Positions 47,074 through 60,256 are shown, counted from the first letter of the stretch. The stretch is 64,000 nucleotides of DNA from Diaporthe sp. PMI_573 (GCA_021399435.1 JAJTUP010000023.1:186001-250000); one strand, 5' to 3'. Translations and numbers: made by a program. The notes: generated by a model not told the origin, from the sequence alone.

Positions 47074-48744
47074 CAGTGGCTGTAGCACAAATCAGCATCC
47101 TCAAACAGAGCTGCGTCTACCAGGAGCGGCTATAATGGGATCCTTACAGATAGCCCTAGGCAACACATTTTGGGGAGTCATAGTAATAACATTTGTTAAG
47201 AAGCAGCGCTTGCTAAAGCAGCAACACCCACCTGTGGTCGTCATAATATCGACTCCCGACCGTCTGTTGTAATGCCAACACCATCTAACATCAGCAGTAA
47301 CAACAATGTGTAATCCAGGCTAGAGATCTTGCCGAGTATACTGCGCCAGAGGCCGTGATGGTCATAAGGGCTAAAAGCTCAAGATCTGTGTATGCTGCCA
47401 CAAATATTGGGAAAATATAAAGCCAAGGACTCCTGCAATCTCATATGTATACTGTTGGGTCTCCCCGAAGATGCATTCACGTTGAAAATTTTGCGTCCAC
47501 ACTGTGGTTTATGTTTTGGTTCAGTCGGGACATGTGGACGCCTACTGATGGTCTGTCGACATGCCAGTACTGAGTATGGGACATAGACCAGTCTCTCTCT
47601 GCTTTGGGGGACTTGCCGCAACAAGTTGTCATGTGGGCTTTGCTGTAAGGAAAATTCCCATAACTATCTGGAGGCATAAGCAGAAGGACCACAAACTGGA
47701 AGACTCTGAAAAATGGCCCAGAGCCCACTGGACTGCATCTACTATAGCAGGATAGTCTGACACGAAGCTTTTCAGACAAGATGTATAATCGGCGAGTTCT
47801 CAAATTCAAATCTTGACACAGTTCTTGCGCAATTGGAGGCAAAGGCGAGATGAGATAAATGGTCAACTTCAAAATTATCCCCCAACGTGAGGAGGTACCG
47901 CCACGTCTCGGACCAAAACGGTTGGCTAATAATTGAACTAGAGGTTTTCACAGAAAAGGCCACGGCGTTACTATTCGAGGTATGGAACGGGGAGAATGAA
48001 AAGCAATGAAGAAATCGAACAAGTGGGCAAACTCATAGCATGGTAGTAAGGTGACATGAGAGGGACGAGAAGGTATTGTGATGTGAATAAAGAAGAGAGC
48101 AGGGCGAGGGGAAGCTAATTACCCGAAGTAAGTGACGGAGAGATCAAGAAGACGGACGGGGCCGTCCAAACTGGTTGTGCTGGTGGCCAATACCTTCTCT
48201 CCATTGCTGGCATGGCTGGATGCCAGGATTTAAGCGCCTGCCTGCTCAGATGCGTCAGAAATCCGTCCATAGTCCTGGAGTTGGTGTTTGGTCTGCCCCC
48301 AAGATAGCGCACAACATTTTAGGGCAAATTTTGCCCAGCTCTGTGTGCAAGCTGGGCATTTCTCACATGTGGAGGCTATATTCCATCTTCATGCCTGCTC
48401 TATCTGTATCCAAATATTGGCCAGTTCTGACACGACTGGCGTGGTCGAGACGGACTTTACTTGGGATGCGGCATGGGAGTTTTACCCCACGTATTGTTGG
48501 CATTGTCAAGACCCATCTGACTGGATTATTAGAAGATTTTGTCTCTCAAAGCCAACGCCTCAAGAAAAAAACCTGTGCCTGATCGATTCAAATCTTTGCC
48601 TCTCGCCTCGCTCGCTATGCATGTACTCAGCCGTATCCAACAATAAAACCAAATGCCTCGTGTATATCGCCTCGAGAACGCCAGAACACGAACAAGAAAC
48701 CTAGCCGTAACCCCTCCTTCTATTTCCATCCGCGAAATAACGCC
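47074..48744. other. Intergenic, about 1.7 kb, no supported gene
   Basis: Open frames on both strands (for example 47477-47872 minus and 48288-48704 plus) are short, lack domains and do not join through plausible introns. It serves as the 3' flank of the NLR and of the exchanger. Confidence 0.4.
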
Positions 48745-50497
48745 CTACATCCCCAAAAGAGACCGCGCATGACTCGTCGAGGCCTCGGCGGTAGCCTCGC
48801 CAGCGGCCCCCTGGCCCTCGGGCAGCGTGGGGTTATAGAACGCAGCGATGGCGATGATGACATAGACGACGATCATGAGGAAGCCCTCGAGGTAGTTACT
48901 CTTCTGGTCGCGCAGGAAGTTCCCGACCGTAATAATCGCGAGGATGAGCATGACCAGGTTGAAGACGTCAAAGTCGAGGCCCATGTCGAAGTCCATGCCC
49001 CACCCGACGATGACGATAAAGGGCCCGTTGAAGAGGGCCGTCTGCAGCGTGGCGCCCAGGACGTGCGACAGCGCCAGGTTCATCTGGTTGTCCCAGGCCT
49101 CGTCGATGGCCGTGATGTGCTCCGCCGCCTTCTCCACCAGCGGCACGAGGATCAGGCCCATGAAGGGGTCAGAGATGCCGTGGTCCTCGACGATGTAGTG
49201 GATCTCGTGCACCAGGGCTACGGCGATGAGGGAGACCAGTGCGATCCTGTGTGATATGGGTTAGGAACCATCGTTTCCTTGTCAAAGGGAGCTGGCCGTG
49301 CGCCTGGGGTACGTGTGTTAGGGGGGGGTAATGACAATACGTACGATATTACAAGCGCAACGATGCACTCGGTCAGCGTAAGCTTCGCCTTGTGTGCGTC
49401 CTTGTGGGCATCGTGGTCCCGCTCCTCGTCGTACTCGAACACGGCTTCGTAAATACCATGGTGCTATATGCCAAGCGGGTCAGTTAGATGTCCCTGCCCA
49501 GGGAGCGGTGGTAAGAACTCCGCGGCTTACAGTGTGACCCATGAACCAGACGTAGACGAAGTAGGCGATGACCAGCATGACGGCCGTGGAGCGGGAGACC
49601 TGCAGCACAGTGCTGGCGAGGGCCTCGGCGGTCTGACCTTCGGTCTTGATAGCATCATGTTAGCGTGTTGGTGGATATAGAGATGTTCGTCAAGGGGTTA
49701 GGTCGTGGGTGGGGGGGGGCATTGACGCGACACACATGACTTTTCATGCGTTACTGAAGAGCTCGCAAAAGCGGCGAGAAATAGAAGATGCGTTGGCTCA
49801 CATTTTGGAAGGCCAGTGTAAACACGGTAGGCACAGCAAGACCGATGCCAGCGGTGAGAAGCAGGCCACATCCAGCCTCAGTGATGGCCTCACTGAAGTG
49901 GGATTCCTCGCGGCGCATCCCGGCGGCCCAGAAGCAGAGCCCCAGACACAGCAGCAAGTTGGCAAGGATGGAACCCAGGATGGCGGCCTTTATGATCTCC
50001 TCGTTCTTCTCCCTGATGAGGAGGACCAAAAACAGGATGATCTCGACGATAGAGCCGAAGGTGGTCTCGATGATGACGCCGGCGACGAGGGGCAGCTTGC
50101 GGCCGAGCTCCTGCCCAGCAAAGCCGACCAGGTTGGCGCAGGGGACCATGGCGATGTAGGCCAGGATGAAGATGGCGAGGTGCTGGTCGGGGAGGGCGAA
50201 GTTGACGGCGATGGCGGCGGGGACGACGGGCCACAGGACGTTGACGGCCATGGAGGCCTTGCAGCTAGACCGCCACGCGATGCCGAAGAACTCGGTGCCG
50301 AAGCCCCTGCGGCCGCTCTCGCCGGCGGCCTTGATGTGGGGGGTCATGGCCGAGTAGCCTTTGCCGTCGTCGTGCTTGTGGCGGACGGGCTCGTGGCGCG
50401 GCAGCGCTGGGTCGCGCGAGCTGGACTTCTCTGCGGCGGCCATGTTGTTGCTCCGTGAGGATGACGACTGTCGTGGCTGTGGAGCTCGTAAGGACAT
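48745..50497 (-). CDS. CAX-type cation/H+ exchanger with non-canonical signature
   Basis: Four exons, 50497-49802, 49644-49531, 49463-49345 and 49246-48745, give 476 aa. The protein is polytopic: about ten hydrophobic segments follow a polar, probably cytosolic 65-aa N-terminus. The two alpha-repeats of the CaCA superfamily are readable. In repeat 1 the GNxxE motif reads GSIVE (TTFGSIVEIILF), and in repeat 2 the usual GNAAEH is EKAAEH (VPLVEKAAEHITAIDEA), followed by LSHVLGATLQTALFN. The catalytic Glu are kept while the Gly-Asn pairs are altered, fitting a divergent fungal VCX1-like branch. Expected role: vacuolar or Golgi Ca2+ (or Mn2+) uptake driven by H+. An acidic/His-rich loop (DEERDHDAHKDAHK) lies between the halves. 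Confidence 0.85.
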
Positions 50498-52036
50498 TGT
50501 TGTCGGGCTCGTGCACTCGTGGGACGCTGGGTCCGGGGACGAGATTGGGTTTTAATAGAAGTGACTGGCGGGAGGTCGCCCACCGTTTTGACGAGGACGA
50601 GGACAGCACGTGGGCAGCCAGTCGGTCTGTCAATCAGTCGACTCAATCGAGCAAAGAAACAGACAGGCCAAGTTGGGCCAAGCCAGGCAGGCGGTCCGAA
50701 TTCTGGGGACAATATGGGGATTGTCCAGTGTCCTGTGGAGCGAGGGAGATGAAGCGAGAAAGATGTACACGAAACACGCTCGCTCTCAGCCACAATAGCA
50801 GCAGCAGCAGCAGCAACAACAACAGCAAGAAGAGTAGCAACAGGAGGTCTTGAAGAAGGGAGGGAAACCTGCCAGTTACTCAGGTGTGACACAAAATCAA
50901 GGAACAGATAATCAAGAGTGAGAAGCAATCATAGAACAGATGAGAAACGCTACTGTGCCCAAAACACCATTACCCTTTCGGTGACTGGCCAGGCGGGCTG
51001 GCTCCCTCACAACTGTATGTCGTGCACATCATGCTCCCTGCCGCAGTGTCGGTCATCGCCAAGCCCGACCTCCCATCGTGGAAATCCCACAGGCGGCAGC
51101 AAAAAGCAGGAATTCACTGGGGCCTTGGCGGCGGTTTCAGTTGGCTGCTCGCACCGACTCAGCAGGGGAGGCTTGTTTATGCCCCTGCCACGATTACGTC
51201 GCTGGCTTGGCTGGCTTGAAGAGATGCGACCCTGCGACCCTGACTGCCTGATTGCCAGATTGCCCGGTGTGTGGTGGGAGAATATGGGGCGGAAATGTGG
51301 GAGAAGGGAGGCCCTGGGTTGCACGACGGCAATGTGCAGAGGGAGGGCGCCTCACCGACCGACTTGCATTATGCAGAACTGCGCTGTCAAAAGCTTGGGT
51401 GGTTCCACGTTCCAGCCGGGCCCAGGCCGTGTGGGGGCCTGGCAGTACCCGCTGGAGCTCGTGAGCTGAGATTGAGCTGTGCTGAGCTGAGTCGGGCTGG
51501 CGCCTACTGACTTGTCTTTGTCGTGGCCATTGCAAAGCTGGAAAGAGAAAACACATGAAACACGATGAGCTGTGTAATCCCATCTCTTCTTCAACAACGG
51601 CACGCGCCGTACCAGGCAAACGGGCCTGGGCGTCTGACCGCAAGCGACAAGCAACTAACAAGCAACCGCCAAGCAACAGCTTGAGAGACACCAAGGCGCT
51701 GGGCGGAAAGCTTGTCCAATGGCTGGATGTCTCTCGCTGCCGTTTTTGGAAGCTTGGCCTTGTCATCTTGCAAGTGTCGAGAGAAAAAGAAAGTTCATCC
51801 CACAGAGCATGGCTGCAAGGGGATTGCAACCTTAGATCTCATCTGTCCATCTCTTGATTCATTCGCAGAACGTAGAGTTAAATGAGGGCGTTGATCAAGA
51901 TATATCCAGAAATATCTCTATTCATCGCCCTTGAATAACCGCTGCTATGAGTGAGGCCTCCGCTAGATATGCCACCTAACAACCGGGAACCTACATTTGC
52001 TGAAGTAGATACCCATGCAATAACCTTCAGATACTT
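50498..52036. other. Intergenic upstream region of the exchanger
   Basis: GC-rich, about 1.5 kb, with a (GCA)n/(CAA)n tract at about 50797-50825. The frames on both strands (for example 51194-51829 minus) are compositionally driven and lack domains. Probably a long 5' leader/promoter of the exchanger and the 3' flank of the ABC gene. Confidence 0.45.
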
Positions 52037-55000
52037 TCAATCCGCCCTCCCAGCCCGCCGACTCGCATCCCAAAGCTCCCTGAACCGGCTCCCCCCAGGA
52101 CGGGCAAGCAGCTCCCGCGGGGAGCCCTCCTCAGCGACGCACCCCTTCTCCAGGACAACGACCCGGTCAAAGTCAACGATCGTCTCGAGCCGGTGCGCAA
52201 CAGACACGACCGTGTGCCCGGCAAATTCCTCCCGCACGACCCGCTGCACCAGCGCGTCCGTCTCGGCGTCGACGCTGCTCGTCGCCTCGTCCAGGAGCAC
52301 GATGCCCCCGCTCCCGTCCACTCTGCGCCGCAGGAGCGCCCGGGCCAGCGAGAACAGCTGCCGCTGCCCGTGGCTGAGCCTGGCCTCGTCGAACTCGGCG
52401 CCCAGTCCGCCCGCCTCGGCGACAGCGTCCCAGAGCCCCACGCGCCGGAGGGCCGCTTCGATGCGGGGGTCATCCGAGTCGGGAGTGCTATTGTCGTTGT
52501 CGTCGTCGTGGTAGGGGTCTAGGTTCTGCCGCGTGGTGCCGGGCAGGAAGAAGAGGTCCTGCGAGACGGCGATGAGGCGCGAGCGGACCGTGTCGCGCGG
52601 GAGGGTCGCGAGGTTCACCCCGTCGACGAGGATGGCGCCGCGCGTGCTGGGGAGCAGGCGCAGGAGCGATAGCAGGAGACTAGACTTGCCGCTTCCCGTG
52701 CGCCCGCAGATGCCGACCTTCTCGCCCGGCCTGATGCTCAGCGTCACGCCGTCGAGGGCCGTGTGCTCGAGGTTCTCGCCGTAGCTGGCCGAGAAGTCCT
52801 TAATCTCGACGCCTCCCCGGGCGGGCCAGTCCACCGGCGACTCCCGGTCCTCGCCCGGCAGCCTCTCGTCGGGCGTCTCCTCGCTAAAGTTCTTGATCCT
52901 CGCCACGGCGCCGATGGACGTCTCGAGCGACGTCCAGAACTGGATGAGGATCTTGAGGTTCTCGGCGAGCGTGATGAGCTGGATGAGCGAGACGGCGGCC
53001 AGGCCGACCGACACCGAGCCGCGGAGCCTGACCGCGAGGCCCACGATCAGCACCGCCAGCGCCGCCGTGACGAGGCTGAGCACGAGCGTGAGCCACTGCT
53101 GCACCATGAGCAGCAGGTAGAACGGCCGCTGCGACCTGTCGACCAGCTCGTGGTTCAGGTCCAGCGCGGGCCTGGCCCAGCCGAACGCGCGGATCGTGGG
53201 CAGGCCCGAGAGCGTCTCCAGGAACTGCGTGTACACGGGGGCTTTCTGCTCCAGGTCGAGGAGCCGGAGCTGTCGCGACGTGCGCAGGTAGCCCCTCTGG
53301 ATGTAGACGAAGACGGCGACGAGGAAGGGGAAGCTGATTGCGATGTAGCCCGTGGAGGAGGCGATCAGGGCGGCGACACCGACGGTGCTCAGCAAGTTTG
53401 CCACCGTCACCAGGAGCGCCAGGGGGAGCGACCTGTCGATGATGCCAATGTCCTGGGAGAACCTCGTCGTGATTTCGCCAATGTCTGTGCTGGTGAACAG
53501 GGAGAGCGGGGCCCTCACCACGGCGTCCAGCAGGACCTGGTGCAATCGAAGACCCGTCCTGGAGGCCACGAAGAGCATCCCGAACATGGCCATGAGGCCG
53601 AAGCTGACGACCCCCAGAACCTGCAGTGCCGTGTAGACCCCGAGGTAATAACCAATCCGCTGGTTGGGGTGCTCGGAATTCGCCTCGGACCAGAAGTTGA
53701 GCCAGACGGTCGAGAAGGTAGAGAGAAACGCCCACGCGATCTCCGACATCAACAGCCCAATGGCAAATGGCGTTCCAATGGCCCTGAGAAAGAAGCCGTA
53801 CACTGCCGAGTCACCTCGCTGTCTGCGCTTATCTTCTGGTTGAGCCTGGCTGGGCTTGGGAGTCCTAGTTCTGGCTTCATCCTCCTGCCCTGGTTCAGCC
53901 GGTGCTTCAGTTGATCCAAACTCGTCACTATTCTCAGCCTCTGAATCACGATGATTGTCCAGAGACGCCACATAACCGCCAGTCTTATTTAACGAAGTGA
54001 AATCGCCTTGCTCTGCCACAACGCCGTCCCTCAAAACGATGACGCGGTCGGAAAATGGTAGTAAGTTGACAGACTGGGTCGCGAGAATTACCGTCGTTCC
54101 CCACCGCCTCAACAAGCCCGTGTCCTTGCTGAAGATCCGGCTGAACACGACGCGGGTGGTATGGTTATCAAGGCCACTAAAAGGGTCGTCAAAAAGCGCC
54201 AACTGTGGCCGGGAATAAACAGCCCTCGCGAGTGCGACTCTCTGCTTCTGACCACCGCTCAGAGCAATTCCATTGGACCCAATGACGGTCAGATCCCCGT
54301 CTTCAAGATTTGAAAAATCTTTGTCGAGGTCGCAGGCCTGCGTGACAAGTCGATAGAGTTCTTCATCGTAGTCGGAAAAACCAATAATGTTTTTGCGGAC
54401 GGTGTCGTTGATCAGCCATGGGGTCTGCTCACACCAAGAAACCCTATGTCTCTCGAGGCTGACCTTGCCGGTGACATATGGGACTTCGCCGAGTAGACCT
54501 TTGAGCAGCGTTGTCTTGCCACTGGCCACAGAACCGACGACGATTGCGAGTTCTTCGCGGTTGACCGTAAGGCTGACGTCTTTTAACACCGCAGCACCTT
54601 CTGGTGACCACTGAAAGCAGGCATCCTCAACTTGAACACCCTTGGGCTTCGCCCCGGTTTGCTGACGTAGCACGATATCCTCGAGCTCAATCGTCTCTTG
54701 AAGACGGGGGCTGAGCTGTGCCGTGGAGCCGCCCGAGCCATTATCAGAGGGACGAGACGAGATCGTCACTGCATCAGCTCTGCTATCAGCCCTCGAGGCC
54801 GTAGAGAGGTACTTCTCGATCCTCTTGAAACATCCGGCGGCCGCCATAATGTCCAAGACCGCCTCGAACATCCAGAACAGCGGCTGTCCGAGAAGAATGA
54901 TGAGCGAAAGAGACGAAAACATTCTTGTGGCCTGGAGTGATTCTCCCGAACTGATCGCTCCAATCGTGAAGAAAGCGAATGCCACGACAGGAGAGATGAG

Positions 55001-56699
55001 CAGCGGGACCTGGGCGAGCGCAGAAGTCAGCGCGCTCATCCTCCTGAATGGGGCCGCCGCATCGATCTCGTCTTTCCGCAGTTTGGCGATAGTATGGCCT
55101 AGCCTCTGACCCAGCCCGGACATTTTGATGCTCTTCATATGGCCCAGCATGGTGGAAGTAATACCTGCACATGACTTAGCATAACTCAAGCGACAAGCGA
55201 CAGCACCCGTTGATAGAGACACCCCGCTTACCAACACGTTCCTGCACTTTTGTAATCCAAGCCATCATGAATCTCTTCGACGGAGGCCCGCAGATCACTG
55301 TGGCGACAAGAGCAACAGCGCTGACGATAATGGGGCCAACGAATGCCACTCCGATCTGCCTGCTCAGCAGGTATGTTGCGGTGACGATCTGGAGGATGTT
55401 GGCCCACATCTCGAGGATCTCATGCGTGGCGCGGATGATTGCATCAACCTACTCACCGTTAGACTCGTATTTATAAACACATGCAGGAAGCCGCCAGACT
55501 GACATCGGTGCTCATGAGCGTGACCGCCGCGGCGTTGTCGATGGCTGTGGTGCTGAGGTCGGTGGAACGGGCAAATATGGCCGATACCAGAATTCCTCGG
55601 AGCATGGTGACGGTCCGCGTAGCCTGGTGAGAGTAGAACGCGCCGGACAGGGCGATTCCCAGATAGACCAACCCGTATGCTCCAATCAGACCGTAGCCGT
55701 GGTTGATGCTCTCCTCCGGGTCCTCCAAGAACGCGAGGAACTGGTTGAGCACCAGCGGCTGGCAGATGGTGAAGGCGAGCTGGAGCAGCCGTGGGAAGAC
55801 CACGCCCAGCAGGGGCCACTTCAGGGTACTGAGGCATGACCACAGAAGCCTGTTACTGCTGCTGGGTTTGACTATTGGGTGCTCAGTCACGATCTCACGT
55901 CTTGGTGAACATAGATTCACCTACCTTTGTCCCACGCCTTCCAAAACTTGACGTTCAGCGCATCAGCCTTCATCGACTTATCAAGGGCATAGAGATCAGC
56001 CGGCTTCAACAGACGGCGGAAACCATCCAGCAAAAGGGGATTCAGCCATGAGAGCAAGCCACGGCTGTACAGACCGCTGGTGATCTCTGGGTTCCTGTCT
56101 TGCTCCCCACTCCTCATGATGAACCCAGCCTTTTCCTTGGCCTCGAGAACCAAGAGACACGCCTTCAGAGCAAACGACCCGGTAAACACAGCACGAACAG
56201 AGGTGGCGAGATCAGACATCCAAAACGTACGCAGTATCGCGCCGTCCAGCAGCAGGGAGACGAGCAGGTACGCATTGAGGATGGACGAGGGCCTGGGCGA
56301 CCTCGCGTGCTCGGCGTACGAGAGGGCACAGAACACGAGGCTGGCGACGAAGGACACGCACGACGCGGCGACGGACACGGTCCTGACGCGGCCGAGGAGC
56401 GCGCCGGGCTGGGCCGCCCACAGGGCCAGGAGGGCGAGCTGAAGTGCGGAGAAGACGGCGACGGCGGCGAGCTTGGTGAGTCTGAAGAGGCCGTCGCCGG
56501 CCACCACGGAGGGGGACTTGCTTAGGTATCTCAGGCGCAGCGGGCCGGCGATGATCAGGAGGGACGCGGGGAGGATGGTGAACAGGTACTGCTCGAAGGC
56601 GATGGTGAAGTCGAAGTCCCCCCTGCAGTCCTGGACGACGGGCCCGAAGCTCGCGTCGGCGGTTGGCCAGCAGGCCGCTGCGGAGGAGAAGTTACTCAT
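52037..56699 (-). CDS. ABC-C family (MRP-type) full transporter
   Basis: Four exons, 56699-55925, 55871-55504, 55448-55232 and 55164-52037, give 1495 aa; introns are 53-67 nt, GT-AG, all in phase (intron 2 donor is GTCAGT, with branch TCTAAC). Order: TMD0 with about five N-terminal segments, TMD1 (LMSTDVDAIIRATHEILEM is the typical ABC-C helix), NBD1 with Walker A GSVASGKTT (K670) and signature LSGGQKQR, TMD2, NBD2 with Walker A GRTGSGKSS (K1280), signature LSHGQRQ and Walker B VLLDEATSSVD. NBD1 carries DDPFSG rather than DEATS, the usual ABC-C asymmetry. Length is typical. Likely exports conjugates, toxins or metabolites at the plasma or vacuolar membrane; substrate unknown. Confidence 0.93.
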
Positions 56700-57618
56700 G
56701 GCTGGCTGACTTCGAAGGTCAACTGGTTGTGCCGAGTCGACTGGTTGCACGTAGAAAACCCAGGAGGTTTGCACGAGGTCAGGAGGAAACACGTATATTC
56801 ATTGCTTGCTTCAATGTTTACATTGTTGATGGTACAATTCGTCCGCGGAAGACAGTCTCAGGGGCTCAGCACGAAGGATTCGTCTGGGACGCTGTTGGTA
56901 CTGCAGCTTGGACACGCGCGAGATCTTGGCCCGAATTGGAGCTTCCTTTTTCGCGAGATAAGGCCCAGCTCGTACTTGGGCAAGGGTGTGCGTATGTTCT
57001 CCCCTGATCATTGGCGCGGCTTTGGTCCAGACACAAATGGTACCATGCATCATCTGCCTTTGTAGGCGTTGAACAAACAGTTGATGACAAGCGAAAGATG
57101 GCATGTGAAATACGCGTAAATATATATACGTGTATTTGGGGAGCTAAGCTGTGGCCATGAGGGGGCCTTATCAAGGTTGATCTCAAGTCCACCTGGGCCT
57201 GCACCTCGGCCAGGGAGTCCTGGGTCCCGGGGCCTCGGGGAGCTGTGGGGAGCTGTTGTGGGACCTTGTGCAGGGTTGCAAGGGTCCAACAAGGTTAAAG
57301 TGGGAGCCAACCTTAATAACCGCAGTCAATACGGAGTAGTAGAAGCTTGCCGACCTCCGGCGCCGGTCTCTGGCGCTGACCCGCTCATTTCTTACGGAGG
57401 ATGGCTGACTACTCTCGACTACCAAGACAGTCATCTCCCTTGAGTGGAGTGGAGGAATACAGACAGCTGTCGTCTCTCGTCTGATTGTCGCGTGCCTAGC
57501 TGTGAGACTAGCTGGGTGCCTACTTTCCCTTTCCTTCTCACTCCCCGTTCCCCCCCATCTTAGACCATTTCTTCCCGTCCGCCACCCCGCGCGACAAGCC
57601 TGAAATTCCGCTCCCACG
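56700..57618. other. Divergent promoter region of the ABC and ZIP genes
   Basis: About 920 bases between oppositely oriented starts, so the two genes may share regulatory sites. No coding feature was supported. Confidence 0.5.
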
Positions 57619-58965
57619 ATGCCTTCACTCCGGGTCAATTGGGGCAGGCTGACCCTGGGCCTCGTCCTGTGTGTCGCCATAGCTTTCGTCCGAGCTGAGA
57701 GCGCCAAGGATGCCGTCCTGGATGACGTGACGTTGGGGCCGCCCCTGAGCATGGAAGAGATCGAGGATCAGCTTCAAGTATGTGATCGCATCCTCTCTGC
57801 ATGGTGACAAGGGCAAGCTGACAATCTTCCCCTACAGGACTGCCCCGTCGTCCACACCCTCACCGCCCAGAAGCTCGCCCGCCTCTCCGGCAAGACCTCC
57901 CAGGTCGCAAGGCTTTTCTCCATCCTCTTTCCCAGCAGCTCGCCCGCCATCAATGCCCTGTTGGCCACCCTCTACATATCCGGCCCGCCAAACTTCCTCC
58001 TGGCGCTGTGCCCGCCGAACATCGACCCCTCTTCACTGTCCGTCATGGTGGCATTCGCCGTCGGCGGCCTGATGGGCGACACGCTCTTCCACCTGCTGCC
58101 CGAGATCTTCCTAGGCGAGGACGACATGGAGAAGGCCCGTTTCGTCCTAGTCGAGCCAAATCGAAATCTGTTGCTCGGCGTCGCCATCCTGGTCGGCTTC
58201 ATGACTTTTGTCGCCATGGACAAGGGACTCCGCATCGCAACGGGGGGCGACGGTGGGCACGACCACGGCCACGGACACAGCCACTCGCACACCCACGAGA
58301 ATGGCAACGCGGTCGCAAAGTCCACCGCGATCGAGGGCACCGATGCCACGGGCGTCAAGTCCCGGAAGAGCAAGACAAACGGCACAACCGCAGGCGAGAA
58401 GGAAGCAGCAGCAGCGCCTGAGAAGGAGCTCAGCCAGAGCGTCAAGCTCGGCGGCATCCTCAACATGATAGCCGACTTCACGCACAACATCACCGACGGC
58501 CTCGCCATGTCAGCCTCCTTCTACGCCTCCCCGACCGTCGGCGCGACCACCACCATGGCCGTCTTCTTCCACGAGATCCCCCACGAGGTCGGCGACTTCG
58601 CGCTCCTCGTGCAGTCGGGCTTCAGCAAGAAGGCCGCCATGGGCGCCCAGTTCATCACCGCCGTCGGCGCCCTCCTCGGTACCTGCATCGGCATCGCCGT
58701 CCAGGAGTACGGCGGCTCCGGCTCCTCCGAGTCCGAGGGGCCGCTGCCCCTGAACGGCGGCATCTGGGGCACCAGCCTGACATATGGCGACCTGCTGCTC
58801 CCCTTCACCGCGGGGACGTTCCTGTACGTCGGCACCGTGGCCGTCATCCCCGAGCTCCTGGAGACGGGCAAGAACAGGCGGGAGGAGCTGGGCAAGATGC
58901 TGAGCCAGTTCGCGGCTATCGCACTGGGGGCGGGGATTATGCTTTACATTTCGTGGCACGATTAG
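57619..58965 (+). CDS. ZIP zinc transporter, Ke4/Yke4-like (SLC39A7 type)
   Basis: Two exons, 57619-57777 and 57838-58965, give 428 aa; the intron is 60 nt, GTATGT...CTACAG. A signal-peptide-like start (RLTLGLVLCVAIAFVRAES) is followed by a luminal segment and about seven membrane spans. A His-rich loop (residues 194-208, HDHGHGHSHSHTH) lies between spans 3 and 4. The metal-binding motifs are HNITDGLA (H269) and HEIPHEVGDFA (H298), the LIV-1/Ke4 signature. Homologues sit in the ER or early secretory membrane and release zinc to the cytosol (Yke4 in yeast can work both ways). Neighbour of a CAX exchanger, an ABC-C protein and a CorA-like gene. Confidence 0.92.
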
Positions 58966-59936
58966 ATGTTGGAATTTTTTGCCCCATCGGCCCCGGCCGT
59001 GTCGATAGACGGTGACAGGTACAATGCATTTAGATGTATAGAAGGCTGCGTGGTGGAAGTGTCTTGGCTGGTCAGAAATGCCGCCGCCCTAGGAAGGAGT
59101 ATTCTTGTGTCGACAATAGCGTAGTCGCATATACTTGAAGCTCGAGACAGTAATGACAGCGCAAATCACCAGGCACTTGCTGTGGGTTCGGTAATCAAGT
59201 CCGAGCAAATTGCTTAAGATATACTGTGCCTGCAGTAACTGTGAATTGCTGATTACTGCAAATCCAAGTAGAGCAGTGTATCAAAACATCTGCATTTGTA
59301 TTCCCACAGCTTTTCTTCCAAGCACTTTTTGGTTACACCCTTCTCTGCCCAGGTGCTAATCGCGGCCCAGGGGGTGATCTACGCTTTAATCCACAGTTCA
59401 AGTTTACCAAAGTATCAGTTGATTTGTTACCCACGTTCACCCAGATGATAAGGTTTATGGTTCTGAATAGTTTTCCGTGATGCATAGTCCTTTCATAGTC
59501 TTCATTTGGGAAGTCTTCCAGAGCATATAGAAATTGTTCCATAAGCCATGCTAGCATTTTAATAATCGATATAATCCTTCATATGCACGCCCAACCCAAA
59601 TTATAGGCCCTGGTACATGGAATTACATTTTTTACGCCCAGTAAGTACCAAACTAGTGACGTATTTGGACAGAATAGCCAGTACGAGTCCGCGGGAACCC
59701 GCGCTCCATTCTCCAAAGCCGCAGTAGGTCATAGTTTATCCTTGCCCGGCCAGCTCGACCGTCAAAGCTACCGTGAGCATCAAAACAGCACGGGCAAGTG
59801 AGGCTCGTGCTGGATCAAACCAGCCTTGTAGTGGAGCCACTCAGCACGAACGTGACAAGCTCTTCCGTAGTGTGCCGCTAGTTGATAGTTTGGACTTGAA
59901 CCAGGGTCATATATCTTTCTCCAGGCAGTAATCTCA

Positions 59937-60007
59937 GGCCATGTGGTGTAATGTGAACACGCCTCTCAGTATCCAAAGGAAATGTTGGTTCGATTCCAGC
60001 CATGGCC
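59937..60007 (+). tRNA. tRNA-like gene, probably degenerate
   Basis: Ends pair perfectly over 7 bp (GGCCATG at 59937-59943, CATGGCC at 60001-60007). A 4-bp D stem (GTGT/ACAC) and a canonical T arm (GTTGG-TTCGATT-CCAGC) follow in the right order, and the total length of 71 suits a class I tRNA. A T6 run (about 60014-60020) matches a Pol III terminator. The anticodon stem is poorly paired and the D loop lacks GG, so the anticodon cannot be assigned and it may be a pseudogene. Confidence 0.45.
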
Positions 60008-60013
60008 TAATTT

Positions 60014-60020
60014 CCTTTTT
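60014..60020 (+). terminator. Putative Pol III terminator of the tRNA-like gene
   Basis: A T6 run beginning a few bases past the acceptor stem. Confidence 0.35.
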
Positions 60021-60231
60021 TGGGCATTTCTTTCCTTGTCCCACCTCGATATCCTTCCCACGACCTTGACCCAGATGCAGGGGACCGACCCTTTTGTTGC
60101 TGAACAAATCAGGATTTTTTTTTTTTCAAGGGGGAACACCTCGCAAGGGTCATCAAATACTAATGTCTAAGGCCTGGTGTGGTTGGGACTGTCTGAGTCC
60201 TGCACCTGCAGCAAGTACGCTCTGGCAGAGA

Positions 60232-60256
60232 CCTTCCTTCCTTCCTTCCTTCCTTC
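60232..60256. repeat. (TTCC)n microsatellite
   Basis: Six tandem TTCC units. Confidence 0.9.

Noticed and set aside
47477..48704. Several 60-140 codon frames between NLR and exchanger
   Set aside because: Overlapping on both strands, no start context or domain.
49709..50458. Plus-strand open frame over the exchanger
   Set aside because: Asp/Gly-rich shadow of the minus-strand CAX exon 1.
51194..51829. Minus-strand 211-codon frame between exchanger and ABC gene
   Set aside because: Low-complexity, no domain, no joining exons; likely composition.
52763..53914. Long plus-strand open frame over the ABC transporter
   Set aside because: Antisense shadow in GC-rich coding sequence; the minus-strand ABC domains are unambiguous and the plus frame is Arg/Glu-rich with no domain.
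58510..58959. Minus-strand frame over the ZIP gene
   Set aside because: Shadow of a well-supported plus-strand transporter.
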